A stretch of 64,000 bases of DNA from assembly GCF_037860775.1 (NCBI RefSeq), contig NZ_JBBEWC010000019.1, forward strand, positions 1 through 64,000, given 5' to 3'. Made by a program: the position numbers and the translations under genes. A model generated the notes under the pieces. It did not search any database and had not been told where the DNA came from. It saw nothing but the letters and a program-made list of their open reading frames with translations. Below are positions 7,465 to 16,213 of this stretch, in pieces (the stretch's first letter is position 1; each line of letters opens with the position of its first letter). The stretch is from Emticicia soli. GTDB taxonomy: Bacteria > Bacteroidota > Bacteroidia > Cytophagales > Spirosomataceae.

Positions 7465-8961
7465 ATGAGCAAGGCAATAGTAATCGGAGCCGGATTTGCC
7501 GGACTCTCTGCAGCAACAAAATTAGCAGACGCAGGTTATGACGTAACAATTCTTGAAAAAAATGCCACAGCCGGTGGGCGTGCCAGAGTTTTTGAAGAAA
7601 AAGGTTTTACGTTCGATATGGGCCCAAGCTGGTATTGGATGCCCGATGTGTTTGAAAGATACTTTGCCGAGTTTGGTAAAAGTGTAGCCGATTACTATGA
7701 ATTGGTAAGGCTTGACCCATCATATAAAGTGATTTTTGGCCCGACAGAGGAGGTAGATTTACCAGCTAATCTAGATGAATTAAAAGCACTTTTTGAAAGC
7801 ATAGAGCAGGGTAGTGCTAAAAAACTAGAAGATTTTTTATACGAATCGAAATATAAATACGATGTAGGTATCGGGGAATTTGTTTGGAAGCCAAGTTTAT
7901 CAATTACCGAATTTTTTGATTATCGGATTTTATCTAAAGCCATCAGCCTTGATTTATTCGCTTCGTTTGGTAAGCATATTCGTAAGTTTTTCTCGAGTCG
8001 TAGATTATTACAATTAATGGAGTTTCCGATTCTTTTTCTGGGAGCAACACCAAAAAATACGCCAGCATTGTATAGCTTGATGAACTATGCCGAAATAGCC
8101 CTCGGAACGTGGTATCCGATGGGAGGCATGCACGAGATTGTAAAAGCAATGGTAAAATTGGCCGAAGAGAAAGGAGTAAATATTAAACTCAATGAAGCAG
8201 TTAAACGTATAGAGGTTGAAAACAAAACAGTTCAGAAAGTGATTACAGATGTAGGCGAGTATGAAGCTGATATTGTAATTGGCGCAGGCGACTACCACCA
8301 TATAGAAAGCCAGTTGTTAAAAGAAACTGATAGAAATTATAGCGAAAAATACTGGAATAGCCGTACAATGGCGCCATCGTCTCTGTTATTTTATGTAGGC
8401 GTTGACCGCAAAGTAGATAAGCTTACACACCATAACCTGTTTTTTGATGAAGATTTCGATATTCATGCCGACGAAATCTATACACATCCAAAATGGCCTT
8501 CAAAACCACTATTTTACGTATCGGCGCCCTCTAAGACAGATGCTAGTGTAGCACCGGAGGGTGCCGAAAACCTTTTTATCCTTATTCCGATTGCACCTGA
8601 TCTGGCAGATGGCGAGGATGTACGTGAGAAATATTATGAAATAGTGATGGAGCGTCTGGAAAAATATGTGGGTCATAGCATCAGAAAGCACGTAGTTTAT
8701 AAACGAAGTTTTGCCGTAAGTGACTTTAAAAACGATTATCATTCTTTTAGGGGAAATGCTTATGGTCTGGCTAATACGCTATTGCAAACAGCATTTCTGA
8801 AACCAAGCCTGAAAAACAAAAAAGTAAAGAACTTGTTTTATACAGGCCAACTTACGGTACCTGGGCCGGGTGTACCACCGTCGTTGATTTCAGGCTTAGT
8901 TGTAGCGAATCAGGTAATAACAGAATTTGGAAAATCTCATAAAGAATTAACGATTGCTTAG
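7465..8961 (+). CDS. crtI: Phytoene desaturase (CrtI family)
   Basis: FAD-dependent carotenoid desaturase, 498 residues, normal for bacterial CrtI, converting phytoene through successive desaturations toward lycopene or neurosporene. The dinucleotide-binding site VIGAGFAGLSAATKL is at 6-20, followed by LEKNATAGGRARVFEEKGFTF-type sequence with DMGPSWYWMP, and the C-terminal FAD/membrane motif GPGVPPSLISGLV near 475-487. crtB follows 50 bp downstream on the same strand, giving a minimal carotenoid backbone operon; no cyclase or hydroxylase gene is nearby, so the end product is set by genes elsewhere. CrtN/CrtD-like relatives exist, but direct pairing with crtB favours CrtI. Confidence 0.92.
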   Translation: MSKAIVIGAGFAGLSAATKLADAGYDVTILEKNATAGGRARVFEEKGFTFDMGPSWYWMPDVFERYFAEFGKSVADYYELVRLDPSYKVIFGPTEEVDLPANLDELKALFESIEQGSAKKLEDFLYESKYKYDVGIGEFVWKPSLSITEFFDYRILSKAISLDLFASFGKHIRKFFSSRRLLQLMEFPILFLGATPKNTPALYSLMNYAEIALGTWYPMGGMHEIVKAMVKLAEEKGVNIKLNEAVKRIEVENKTVQKVITDVGEYEADIVIGAGDYHHIESQLLKETDRNYSEKYWNSRTMAPSSLLFYVGVDRKVDKLTHHNLFFDEDFDIHADEIYTHPKWPSKPLFYVSAPSKTDASVAPEGAENLFILIPIAPDLADGEDVREKYYEIVMERLEKYVGHSIRKHVVYKRSFAVSDFKNDYHSFRGNAYGLANTLLQTAFLKPSLKNKKVKNLFYTGQLTVPGPGVPPSLISGLVVANQVITEFGKSHKELTIA

Positions 8962-9011
8962 AGCAGTAAACAAGCGCATAAAAATTGCCCAACCTTTTAA
9001 ACGAAAAAAGA

Positions 9012-9848
9012 ATGTTTAATTTATTTGAAAAAACTACTTTCGGGTGTAGCAAACTAATAACGAAATCGTATAGCACCTCGTTTACATTGGGCATACAGAC
9101 ACTCGACCGTAAATTTCATGACCCTATTTATGGAATATATGGCTTTGTAAGGTATGCTGACGAAATTGTAGATACTTTTCATGACTTCGATAAAGAAACG
9201 CTGCTCAGCCGTTATGGAGAAGAAACTTATAAAGCCATAGAAGAAGGTATCAGCCTGAATCCGGTTTTACATTCTTTTCAGAAAGTGGTGAGGCAATATA
9301 AAATAGAAACAGAGCTTATAGAGGCATTTCTGGAAAGTATGGAAATGGACCTGTGCAATAGAGTTTATGATAGAAACGGCTACGACAAATACATCTATGG
9401 CTCGGCCGAAGTTGTGGGGCTGATGTGCCTGCGGGTTTTTTGTGAAGGAGATGAACAACTATTCGACAAACTTAAAGTTTATGCCCAGAGCCTTGGAGCG
9501 GCTTTTCAGAAAGTGAATTTTCTGAGAGACATTCAAAGCGATTTTTCAGAAAGAGGCAGGGTCTATTTTCCTAATGTTGACTTTAATGATTTTAGCCTTT
9601 CAAGTAAAATACTGATAGAAGAAGATATTCAGAAAGATTTCGATAATGCCTATATAGGTATTATGGGTCTTCCGAGTGGCGCAAGAAAGGGCGTGTATCT
9701 GGCTTACTGTTATTATCTGAAACTTTTCGAACGAATAAAAGGAATTTCAGCTGCCCGGATACAGCAGGAGCGCATTCGTGTGCCGGATACGACTAAGCTT
9801 GCTTTGCTTGCCAAAACATGGCTGCAGAGTAGTTTAAACACCATCTGA
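9012..9848 (+). CDS. crtB: Phytoene synthase (CrtB)
   Basis: Condenses two geranylgeranyl diphosphates into phytoene. From the ATG at 9012 the protein has 278 residues; an in-frame TTG at 8985 is less likely. Both prenyl-diphosphate aspartate motifs are present: RYADEIVDTF (DxxxD) and NFLRDIQSDFSERGRVYFP. The phytoene-synthase pattern YGFVRYADEIVD separates it from generic squalene synthases. It is the second gene of the crtI-crtB operon and ends in a clear terminator at 9866-9896. Confidence 0.92.
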   Translation: MFNLFEKTTFGCSKLITKSYSTSFTLGIQTLDRKFHDPIYGIYGFVRYADEIVDTFHDFDKETLLSRYGEETYKAIEEGISLNPVLHSFQKVVRQYKIETELIEAFLESMEMDLCNRVYDRNGYDKYIYGSAEVVGLMCLRVFCEGDEQLFDKLKVYAQSLGAAFQKVNFLRDIQSDFSERGRVYFPNVDFNDFSLSSKILIEEDIQKDFDNAYIGIMGLPSGARKGVYLAYCYYLKLFERIKGISAARIQQERIRVPDTTKLALLAKTWLQSSLNTI

Positions 9849-9865
9849 TTTTAACTTAAATGCGG

Positions 9866-9896
9866 GCTAGCTGGTTGAAAAATCAGCTAGCTTTTT
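9866..9896 (+). terminator. Terminator of crtI-crtB
   Basis: GCTAGCTG (9866-9873) and CAGCTAGC (9884-9891) form an 8-bp stem followed by TTTTT, 17 bp after the crtB stop. Confidence 0.85.
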
Positions 9897-9907
9897 GTTG
9901 TTTTATA

Positions 9908-9939
9908 CTTGGGTATTTAGCGATTTTTTTGTATTTTTG
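9908..9939 (+). promoter_or_regulatory. Promoter of dnaN
   Basis: CTTG at 9908-9911 and TATTTTTG at 9932-9939 are separated by 20 bp, matching the Bacteroidota primary-sigma pattern (-33 TTTG, -7 TAnnTTTG). It would give a leader of about 60 nt. Confidence 0.7.
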
Positions 9940-9976
9940 CTGACTTATCCTATGCCAAACCAATTGGCATTATTTT

Positions 9977-9985
9977 AGTGGATAA
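9977..9985 (+). promoter_or_regulatory. DnaA-box-like site in the dnaN leader
   Basis: AGTGGATAA differs at one position from the exact boxes at 6.6 kb (TGTGGATAA). It lies between the dnaN promoter and start codon, so DnaA binding could adjust dnaN expression. A single 8/9 match can occur by chance. Confidence 0.35.
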
Positions 9986-10008
9986 ATAATTGAAAATCGC
10001 ATATACAC

Positions 10009-11133
10009 ATGAAGTTTGTCGTTTCGTCATCCGCTCTACTTAAACATCTTTCCACCATCAATGGTGTGATTGCCAGTAATCCTATCGTTCCTATCCTCGA
10101 AAACTTTTTGTTTCAATTAGATAAAGGCAACTTAACTGTGACAGCTTCAGATATGCAAACAGTTATGATTACCGAATTCGAGGTTGATTCTCGTGATAGC
10201 GGTTCTTTTGCCGTGCCTGCTCGTTTATTATTAGATACACTCCGTAGCTTACCAGAGCAACCGGTTCAGATTAATGTTGATGAAGAAACTTTCGGAACAG
10301 AACTTGTAACAGCCAATGGCCGTTATAAACTCGCAGGCGAGAATCCAATGGATTTTCCTCGTGTTCCGCAAGTAAACCGTAATTTTAGCATCGAGATGGA
10401 TTCGGATACGCTAGGTTCGGCTATAGCCAATACTATTTTTGCGACTAGTACAGACGATTTACGCCCTGCCATGACAGGCGTTTTTGTGCAGGCGTCAGAC
10501 AGCGCCACTACTTTTGTAGCTACTGATGGGCACCGTTTGATTCGCTACCGCCGTGAAGATGTAAAATCACCGAACAACACTTCTATGATTTTACCTCGCA
10601 AAGCTTTAAATCTATTGAAATCGTCGCTTCCTGGTGAGATTTTACCTGTAAAAGCCGAATTCAGTAGCTCTAATGCTTTTTTCAGTTTTGGTAATATCAA
10701 AATGATTTGCCGCCTGATTGACGAGCGTTTCCCTGATTACGAAAACGTTATTCCACAAAATAACCCGAATAAACTAAAAATTGAGCGTATCGAATTATTG
10801 AGTACTTTGAAACGTATTTCGATTTATTCAAATAAAACTACGCATCAGATTCGTCTGAAAATCTCGGCTAATGAATTAGTGATTTCTGCCGAAGATTTAG
10901 ATTATTCAAACGAAGCAACCGAAAAATTAGCTTGTGAATACGACGGCGATGAAATAGAAATCGGCTTCAATGCTAAGTTTTTGATAGAAATGTTGAACAA
11001 CCTGAGCGTGAAAAATATCTCTCTTGAAATGTCTCAACCAAACCGTGCAGGTTTAATTATTCCGGTCGAAAAAACCGATAATGAGGATACACTAATGCTT
11101 GTTATGCCTGTAATGTTAAATACATACGCATAA
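10009..11133 (+). CDS. dnaN: DNA polymerase III beta subunit (sliding clamp)
   Basis: Ring-shaped processivity clamp of the replicative polymerase, 374 residues as expected. The three-fold repeated clamp domains are visible: MKFVVSSSALLKHLSTI at the N-terminus, the middle domain with ATDGHRLIRYR, and the C-terminal end with the conserved VMPVML pattern. Preceded by a consensus promoter and followed by its own terminator, so it is monocistronic rather than joined to dnaA and recF as in many bacteria; no dnaA gene is in this window. Its nearness to the DnaA-box cluster is notable. Confidence 0.97.
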   Translation: MKFVVSSSALLKHLSTINGVIASNPIVPILENFLFQLDKGNLTVTASDMQTVMITEFEVDSRDSGSFAVPARLLLDTLRSLPEQPVQINVDEETFGTELVTANGRYKLAGENPMDFPRVPQVNRNFSIEMDSDTLGSAIANTIFATSTDDLRPAMTGVFVQASDSATTFVATDGHRLIRYRREDVKSPNNTSMILPRKALNLLKSSLPGEILPVKAEFSSSNAFFSFGNIKMICRLIDERFPDYENVIPQNNPNKLKIERIELLSTLKRISIYSNKTTHQIRLKISANELVISAEDLDYSNEATEKLACEYDGDEIEIGFNAKFLIEMLNNLSVKNISLEMSQPNRAGLIIPVEKTDNEDTLMLVMPVMLNTYA

Positions 11134-11154
11134 TAGCACTAAGAATACACCAAG

Positions 11155-11188
11155 GCCCTATAAATCGACACGGTTTATAGGGCTTTTT
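11155..11188 (+). terminator. Terminator of dnaN
   Basis: GCCCTATAAA (11155-11164) and TTTATAGGGC (11174-11183) make a perfect 10-bp stem followed by TTTTT. Confidence 0.88.
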
Positions 11189-11222
11189 GTTTAGCATTAC
11201 CAAAAACTAAAATCGCTACATT

Positions 11223-12206
11223 GTGAACAAAATAAAGTCGTTCTTTTCCAGTATTGGCCTCGACTGGTTCTTAGGGGCTATTATCATTATGGTTATTCTT
11301 GCTTATTATTTCCCTGAGCCCGGACTAATGCAAGAACCTATATCCTTAGAAGAAATTGCTAATTATGGGGTATCTGGTATTTTCTTTTTCTATGGCCTCA
11401 AATTAAGTACAGATAAACTTAAACAGGGTTTGGCAAACTGGAAAATGCACATTGTTATCCAACTTACTACATTTTTATTGTTTCCGCTTTTGGCCTTACT
11501 ATTTAAGCCACTCTTTGCCGATTCTGGTACCCAGACGCTCTGGCTAGGCATATTTTATCTGGCTGCGTTGCCGTCTACAGTTTCGTCGTCGGTGGTAATG
11601 GTTTCTATTGCCAATGGTAATATTCCGGCGGCTATCTTCAATGCCAGTATATCGAGCCTTATTGGCTTATTTATGACTCCGCTATGGGTAGGGCTTTTTA
11701 TAGTGGCTGACACAGGTAATTTTGATGCCTGGAGTATTATCGGAAAACTTTGCCTGCAAGTGCTTTTACCGCTCATTATTGGTATGTTACTCAACAAGCG
11801 TTTAGGTTGGTTTGCTGATAAATATAAAGGCGCTTTAAAGAACTTTGACCAATCTATCATTCTGATAATCATCTATACATCGTTCTGTAAATCATTTGCC
11901 TTGAATCTGTTTAATGGTTTATCAGTGTTTGAGCTTGTTTTATTAATGGGAGGTTTACTGGCTTTATTTTTCGCCGTGATACTTATTACGAATTTTATAG
12001 GAAAGATTTTAGGTTTCAGCAAAGCCGATAACATAACTGTAATGTTTTGTGGCTCAAAGAAATCATTAGTGCATGGAACGGTGATGTCGAAAGTACTATT
12101 TACCCAAAGCAGTATTGTAGGTATTATTCTGCTGCCCTTAATGATATACCATGCTTTACAGCTTATTGCAGCCAGTATAATGGCGCAGAAGTTTGTGAAG
12201 AAATAG
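11223..12206 (+). CDS. SBF-like (bile acid:sodium symporter family) transporter
   Basis: Polytopic inner-membrane protein of 327 residues with about ten TM helices, of the SBF-like CPA family (relatives of human SLC10A7 and bacterial YfeH). Characteristic sequence includes GVSGIFFFYGLKLS near the N-terminus, the crossover region LPSTVSSSVVMVSIANGN, and FCGSKKSLVHGTVMSKVLF near the C-terminus. The start is a GTG; the TTG one base before runs straight into a stop. The solute is unknown; sodium-coupled transport is family knowledge. Its leader begins right after the dnaN terminator, so it has its own promoter, not identified. Confidence 0.87.
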   Translation: MNKIKSFFSSIGLDWFLGAIIIMVILAYYFPEPGLMQEPISLEEIANYGVSGIFFFYGLKLSTDKLKQGLANWKMHIVIQLTTFLLFPLLALLFKPLFADSGTQTLWLGIFYLAALPSTVSSSVVMVSIANGNIPAAIFNASISSLIGLFMTPLWVGLFIVADTGNFDAWSIIGKLCLQVLLPLIIGMLLNKRLGWFADKYKGALKNFDQSIILIIIYTSFCKSFALNLFNGLSVFELVLLMGGLLALFFAVILITNFIGKILGFSKADNITVMFCGSKKSLVHGTVMSKVLFTQSSIVGIILLPLMIYHALQLIAASIMAQKFVKK

Positions 12207-12242
12207 ATAAATGACCTACACTAAATCTAGCCATAGGTAAAA

Positions 12243-12280
12243 AACAATAGCCTACTATTTTTAAGTGGTAGGCTATTGTT
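12243..12280. terminator. Bidirectional terminator between the SBF transporter and sdhB
   Basis: Perfect 13-bp inverted repeat, AACAATAGCCTAC (12243-12255) and GTAGGCTATTGTT (12268-12280), with A-rich and T-rich flanks on the two sides. It lies between convergent genes. Confidence 0.88.
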
Positions 12281-12311
12281 TTATATACTAAACTTCAGAT
12301 TTTTTTTAACA

Positions 12312-12330
12312 CCCCTTTAGGGGCCGGGGG
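12312..12330 (-). repeat. C/G-rich palindromic extragenic element, copy 1
   Basis: CCCCTTTAGGGG (12312-12323) is a palindrome followed by CCGGGGG, 6 bp beyond the sdhB stop. The same design occurs at 13127-13146 and 31995-32013, always reading C-run, GCCCC, T, AAAGGGG (or variant) on the minus strand. Confidence 0.7.
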
Positions 12331-12336
12331 CATTTC

Positions 12337-13104
12337 TTACGCCACCGTAGACCCAATACTGGCACCTAAATATTCACGGTTCAAACGTGCGATGTTTTCA
12401 AGAGAAATCTCTTTCGGGCATTCAATTGCACAAGCACCTGTGTTTGTACAAGAGCCAAAACCTTCTGCATCCATTTGTGCAACCATGTTAATTGCTCTTT
12501 CTTCACGCTCTGGTTGACCTTGTGGTAAAAGTGCCAGTTGCGAAACCTTTGCCGATACAAAAAGCATAGCTGAGGCATTTTTACAAGCCGCCACACAAGC
12601 ACCACAACCAATACAAGCTGCTGCTGCAAAAGCTTTATCTGCCTCTTCTTTCGGAATCGGAAGAGAGTTACCATCTTGTGCATTACCGGTGTTTACAGAA
12701 ATGTATCCACCAGAAGCAATGATACGGTCGAACGAAGTTCTATCAACTACCAAATCTTTAATAACCGGAAATGCCGTTGCTCTCCACGGTTCAACTACAA
12801 TGGTATCGCCATCTTTGAAACTACGCATATGTAACTGGCAAGTAGTAACCGCTTCGAGAGGCCCATGAGGGCGCCCGTTGATGTGCATTGAGCACATGCC
12901 ACAGATACCTTCACGACAATCATGATCAAATGCGATAGGTTCTTTTTCTTCTGAAACCAGACGCTCGTTCAAGACGTCGAACATTTCAAGAAAAGACATA
13001 TCTTCAGAGATACCATTTACCTGGTAGGTTTCGAGACTACCTTTAGTTTTTGCATTTTTTTGTCTCCACACTTTCAGTGTGAGGTTCATATTACCTTCTG
13101 ACAT
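12337..13104 (-). CDS. sdhB: Succinate dehydrogenase/fumarate reductase iron-sulfur subunit
   Basis: Carries electrons from the flavoprotein to the membrane subunit in complex II. It has 255 residues. The [2Fe-2S] ligands are in CREGICGMCSMH with a fourth cysteine at TTCQLH; the [4Fe-4S]/[3Fe-4S] ligands are in CIGCGACVAAC and in CTNTGACAIECPKEI. It is the last gene of sdhC-sdhA-sdhB, 42 bp after sdhA, and the gap to sdhA holds a palindromic repeat element. This diheme-type (cytochrome b558) arrangement is usual in Bacteroidota, where it works with menaquinone (family knowledge). Confidence 0.96.
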   Translation of the reverse strand: MSEGNMNLTLKVWRQKNAKTKGSLETYQVNGISEDMSFLEMFDVLNERLVSEEKEPIAFDHDCREGICGMCSMHINGRPHGPLEAVTTCQLHMRSFKDGDTIVVEPWRATAFPVIKDLVVDRTSFDRIIASGGYISVNTGNAQDGNSLPIPKEEADKAFAAAACIGCGACVAACKNASAMLFVSAKVSQLALLPQGQPEREERAINMVAQMDAEGFGSCTNTGACAIECPKEISLENIARLNREYLGASIGSTVA

Positions 13105-13126
13105 AATTGTAAATTTTTAATAATCA

Positions 13127-13146
13127 CCCCTGCCGGGGCAAGGGGG
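13127..13146 (-). repeat. C/G-rich palindromic extragenic element, copy 2, inside the sdh operon
   Basis: CCCCTGCCGGGG (13127-13138) followed by CAAGGGGG abuts the sdhA stop codon. It fills half of the sdhA-sdhB gap and could act as an mRNA hairpin that adjusts the ratio of subunits. Related to copies at 12312 and 31995. Confidence 0.65.
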
Positions 13147-15129
13147 TTATTTATAACTACGTTGCGCAATTTTGATATTTTCGTATATCAAAGGCTCTTT
13201 GTTGAGCGTCCATTTGCTATCGCCCTCATATTCCCATGCGGCTACATACATATAGTTTTCATCATCACGCATTGCTTCACCTTCTTCGGTTTGGTATTCT
13301 TCGCGGAAGTGTCCACCACAAGATTCGTTTCTGTTAAGGGCATCAATACACATCAATTCACCTAATTCAATAAAGTCAGCTACACGGCCGGCTTTATCCA
13401 ATTCAGGGTTAAACTCGTCAGCATCTCCCATTACACGCAAATCAGACCAGAACTCTTTTTTCAAGGCACGAATCTCTTCGATAGCCTCTTTCAAGCCTTG
13501 TTCGTTACGGGCCATGCCACATTTGTCCCACATAATTTTGCCAAGACGTTTATGGAATGATTCAGGAGACTGTTTACCCTTAATTGTCAACAATTTATTG
13601 ATACGCTCTTTTACTGCGTTTTCTGCTTCTACAAAGGCAGGGTGGTCAGTAGGAATTGCTTTGGTACGAATTTCACCAGAAAGATAAGCACCAATAGTAT
13701 AAGGAATCACGAAGTAGCCATCTGCCAAGCCTTGCATCAAGGCCGATGCACCCAAGCGGTTAGCACCGTGGTCAGAGAAGTTTGCTTCACCCAAAGCATA
13801 TAAGCCCGGAACACTTGTCATTAAGTTATAGTCAACCCACAAGCCACCCATTGTATAGTGCACCGCCGGATAAATACGCATAGGCACTTCGTAAGGGTCT
13901 TCGCCTGTAATCTGCTTATACATATCGAATAGGTTACCATATTTCTCTTTTACTACGGCTTTCCCCATCACAATTATTTCTTCCTTAGAGGCATTATGTA
14001 AACCTTTTTTGTTCGCTTCAATTTTACCATAACGGTCAATAGCCGAAGCATAATCAAGGTAAACGGCCATTTTTGATGTGCCTACCCCATAGCCAGCATC
14101 GCAACGCTCTTTAGCAGCACGAGAGGCAATATCACGAGGTACAAGGTTACCAAATGCAGGATAACGACGCTCTAAATAATAATCTCTTTCGTCTTCTGGT
14201 ATCGCGTTAGCCGGGCGGGTATCATCTTTTTTCTTTGGAACCCAGATGCGACCGTCGTTACGTAATGACTCCGACATCAAGGTTAACTTAGATTGGTGGT
14301 CGCCTGATACAGGAATACAAGTCGGGTGAATTTGCGTAAAACACGGGTTACCGAAGTAAGCACCTTGTTTGTGTGCTTTCCATGCCGCCGTCACGTTGCT
14401 ACCCATTGCATTGGTCGACAGGTAAAATACGTTACCATACCCCCCAGTACATAACAACACCGCATGGCCAAAATGACGCTCTAGTTCACCTGTAATAAGG
14501 TTACGGGCAATAATACCACGTGCTTTGCCATCAATCATTACTACTTCCAGCATTTCGTGGCGGTTGTACATAGTTACTGTACCGATACCTATCTGGCGTT
14601 CTAAACCAGAGTAAGCACCTAAAAGTAACTGCTGGCCTGTTTGTCCGGCGGCGTAAAAAGTACGCTGTACCTGCGTACCACCAAACGAACGATTTGAAAG
14701 CAATCCACCATATTCACGAGCAAAAGGCACGCCTTGCGCTACACATTGGTCAATGATATTTCCTGATACCTCTGCTAAACGGTGTACATTAGCCTCTCTT
14801 GCACGATAATCTCCTCCTTTGATGGTATCATAGAATAGACGGTAAACAGAGTCACCATCATTCTGGTAGTTTTTTGCGGCGTTAATCCCCCCCTGAGCAG
14901 CAATAGAGTGCGCTCTGCGAGGTGAGTCCTGAAAGCAAAAAGCTTTTACCTTATAACCAAGCTCAGCCAGCGTTGCTGCTGCCGATGCTCCGGCTAGCCC
15001 GGTACCTACTACTATTATTTCTATACTTCGTTTATTGGCCGGATTCACCAATGGCACAGTAGAACGATATTTTGTCCATTTCTCCGATAAAGTACTTTCG
15101 GGAATTTTGGCATCTATTTTTTTGGACAT
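13147..15129 (-). CDS. sdhA: Succinate dehydrogenase/fumarate reductase flavoprotein subunit
   Basis: Catalytic subunit of complex II oxidising succinate to fumarate, 660 residues. The FAD-binding site is VVGTGLAGASAAATLAELG near 41-59, the covalent-FAD histidine lies in RRAHSIAAQGGINAAKNY, and the active-site regions HPTCIP and the MGGLWVDY / ALGEANFSDHGANRLGASAL segments are present. It sits between sdhC (25 bp upstream) and sdhB. The length is that of the B-type enzymes of Bacteroidota and epsilonproteobacteria rather than the shorter mitochondrial type. Confidence 0.97.
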   Translation of the reverse strand: MSKKIDAKIPESTLSEKWTKYRSTVPLVNPANKRSIEIIVVGTGLAGASAAATLAELGYKVKAFCFQDSPRRAHSIAAQGGINAAKNYQNDGDSVYRLFYDTIKGGDYRAREANVHRLAEVSGNIIDQCVAQGVPFAREYGGLLSNRSFGGTQVQRTFYAAGQTGQQLLLGAYSGLERQIGIGTVTMYNRHEMLEVVMIDGKARGIIARNLITGELERHFGHAVLLCTGGYGNVFYLSTNAMGSNVTAAWKAHKQGAYFGNPCFTQIHPTCIPVSGDHQSKLTLMSESLRNDGRIWVPKKKDDTRPANAIPEDERDYYLERRYPAFGNLVPRDIASRAAKERCDAGYGVGTSKMAVYLDYASAIDRYGKIEANKKGLHNASKEEIIVMGKAVVKEKYGNLFDMYKQITGEDPYEVPMRIYPAVHYTMGGLWVDYNLMTSVPGLYALGEANFSDHGANRLGASALMQGLADGYFVIPYTIGAYLSGEIRTKAIPTDHPAFVEAENAVKERINKLLTIKGKQSPESFHKRLGKIMWDKCGMARNEQGLKEAIEEIRALKKEFWSDLRVMGDADEFNPELDKAGRVADFIELGELMCIDALNRNESCGGHFREEYQTEEGEAMRDDENYMYVAAWEYEGDSKWTLNKEPLIYENIKIAQRSYK

Positions 15130-15154
15130 ATCTGTATATCTATTAATCTGAGAA

Positions 15155-15946
15155 TCAATTACCCATTAAATGTTTTACATAAAAGAAGATTGGCATTGCC
15201 GCAAAACCTGCAGGAACAAGAATGGCAAAAACCCAGGTGCTAATACCTCTAATCAATGGCGTATATTTAGGGTGATTCCAGCCTAAAGTCTGGAAAGCAC
15301 TCTGAAAACCATGATACAAGTGAAACGCTACTGCAAGCATACCTACAAGATAAAGCAAAACCAACAAAGGATTCTGAAATGCTACTGAAACCTCTTTGTA
15401 AAGGTCTTTTACAATTACCAGATGTGTGCCTGTTTCAAGGTCGCTGATCTCAACTTTTTTCACATCTTGTGTGTAAGTCGATGGCATTTCGGTAGCCACT
15501 ATTTGGCCTGTTCTTACATCAGACATATATTGTACATACGGAAGCGGTTCGTTGTGGTATTTATACCAGAAGTCGCCCATATGAACAACAATATAAACTA
15601 AGAGAACAGTTCCTAAGATAGCCATATTACGGCTTGACCAGGAAGACGAATTCTTAACAACAGCATATCTTACAGGGCGTGCCTTACGATTCTGGATTTC
15701 AAGATATAAACCCCAGAAAGCATGAAACAAAATGAAAAAATAGTTGCCGTAAGAAATGATTTTGATAAGCGGAAAAGAGGTCATAAAAACAGCGTAGGTA
15801 TTAAAAGCGTACCCGCCATCTTTATAAAAAAGTTGTAAATTACCCGTAAGGTGTACTACAAGAAAAGTACAAAGAAAAAGCCCTGTTAATGACATAAGGA
15901 CTTTTTTCCCTATTGAGCTTGATAGTGTTTTTGTAAGCCAAGACAT
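15155..15946 (-). CDS. sdhC: Succinate dehydrogenase cytochrome b558 subunit
   Basis: Single membrane anchor of complex II, 263 residues with five TM helices, expected to bind two b hemes and menaquinone. Histidines suited as heme ligands are seen in VVHLTGN (helix 1), ILFHAFWG (helix 2), VVHMGD (helix 3) and FHLYHGFQSAF (helix 4). An extra hydrophilic loop of about 50 residues (around 135-190) separates helices 3 and 4. It is the first gene of the operon and has a consensus promoter at 16032-16063. Confidence 0.94.
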   Translation of the reverse strand: MSWLTKTLSSSIGKKVLMSLTGLFLCTFLVVHLTGNLQLFYKDGGYAFNTYAVFMTSFPLIKIISYGNYFFILFHAFWGLYLEIQNRKARPVRYAVVKNSSSWSSRNMAILGTVLLVYIVVHMGDFWYKYHNEPLPYVQYMSDVRTGQIVATEMPSTYTQDVKKVEISDLETGTHLVIVKDLYKEVSVAFQNPLLVLLYLVGMLAVAFHLYHGFQSAFQTLGWNHPKYTPLIRGISTWVFAILVPAGFAAMPIFFYVKHLMGN

Positions 15947-16031
15947 ACTTTATTCCAGTTTGAAAACTAAAAATTTTACTATTTTGATAATAGAAAAAAA
16001 TACTTAGAAAAGTACAATTACTTTTGCCCGT

Positions 16032-16063
16032 CAAAAGTAAGCCACAAACTATTTAGAATCAAT
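16032..16063 (-). promoter_or_regulatory. Promoter of sdhCAB
   Basis: On the minus strand, TACTTTTG (complement of 16032-16039) is preceded 20 bp upstream by ATTG (complement of 16060-16063), fitting the Bacteroidota -33/-7 pattern. The leader would be about 80 nt. Confidence 0.65.
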
Positions 16064-16213
16064 AAAAATAAAGACCTTTTTTGTTAAATAATTATATAGT
16101 AGAGATATAGGGGCTTTTCTTTTCCTAAATGTTTTAAATAGTAATGAAAACTATACAACGAATACGTGCTTTTTTCGTTTATATTTACAGACAATCCTAT
16201 CTTAGTAGCGCTT

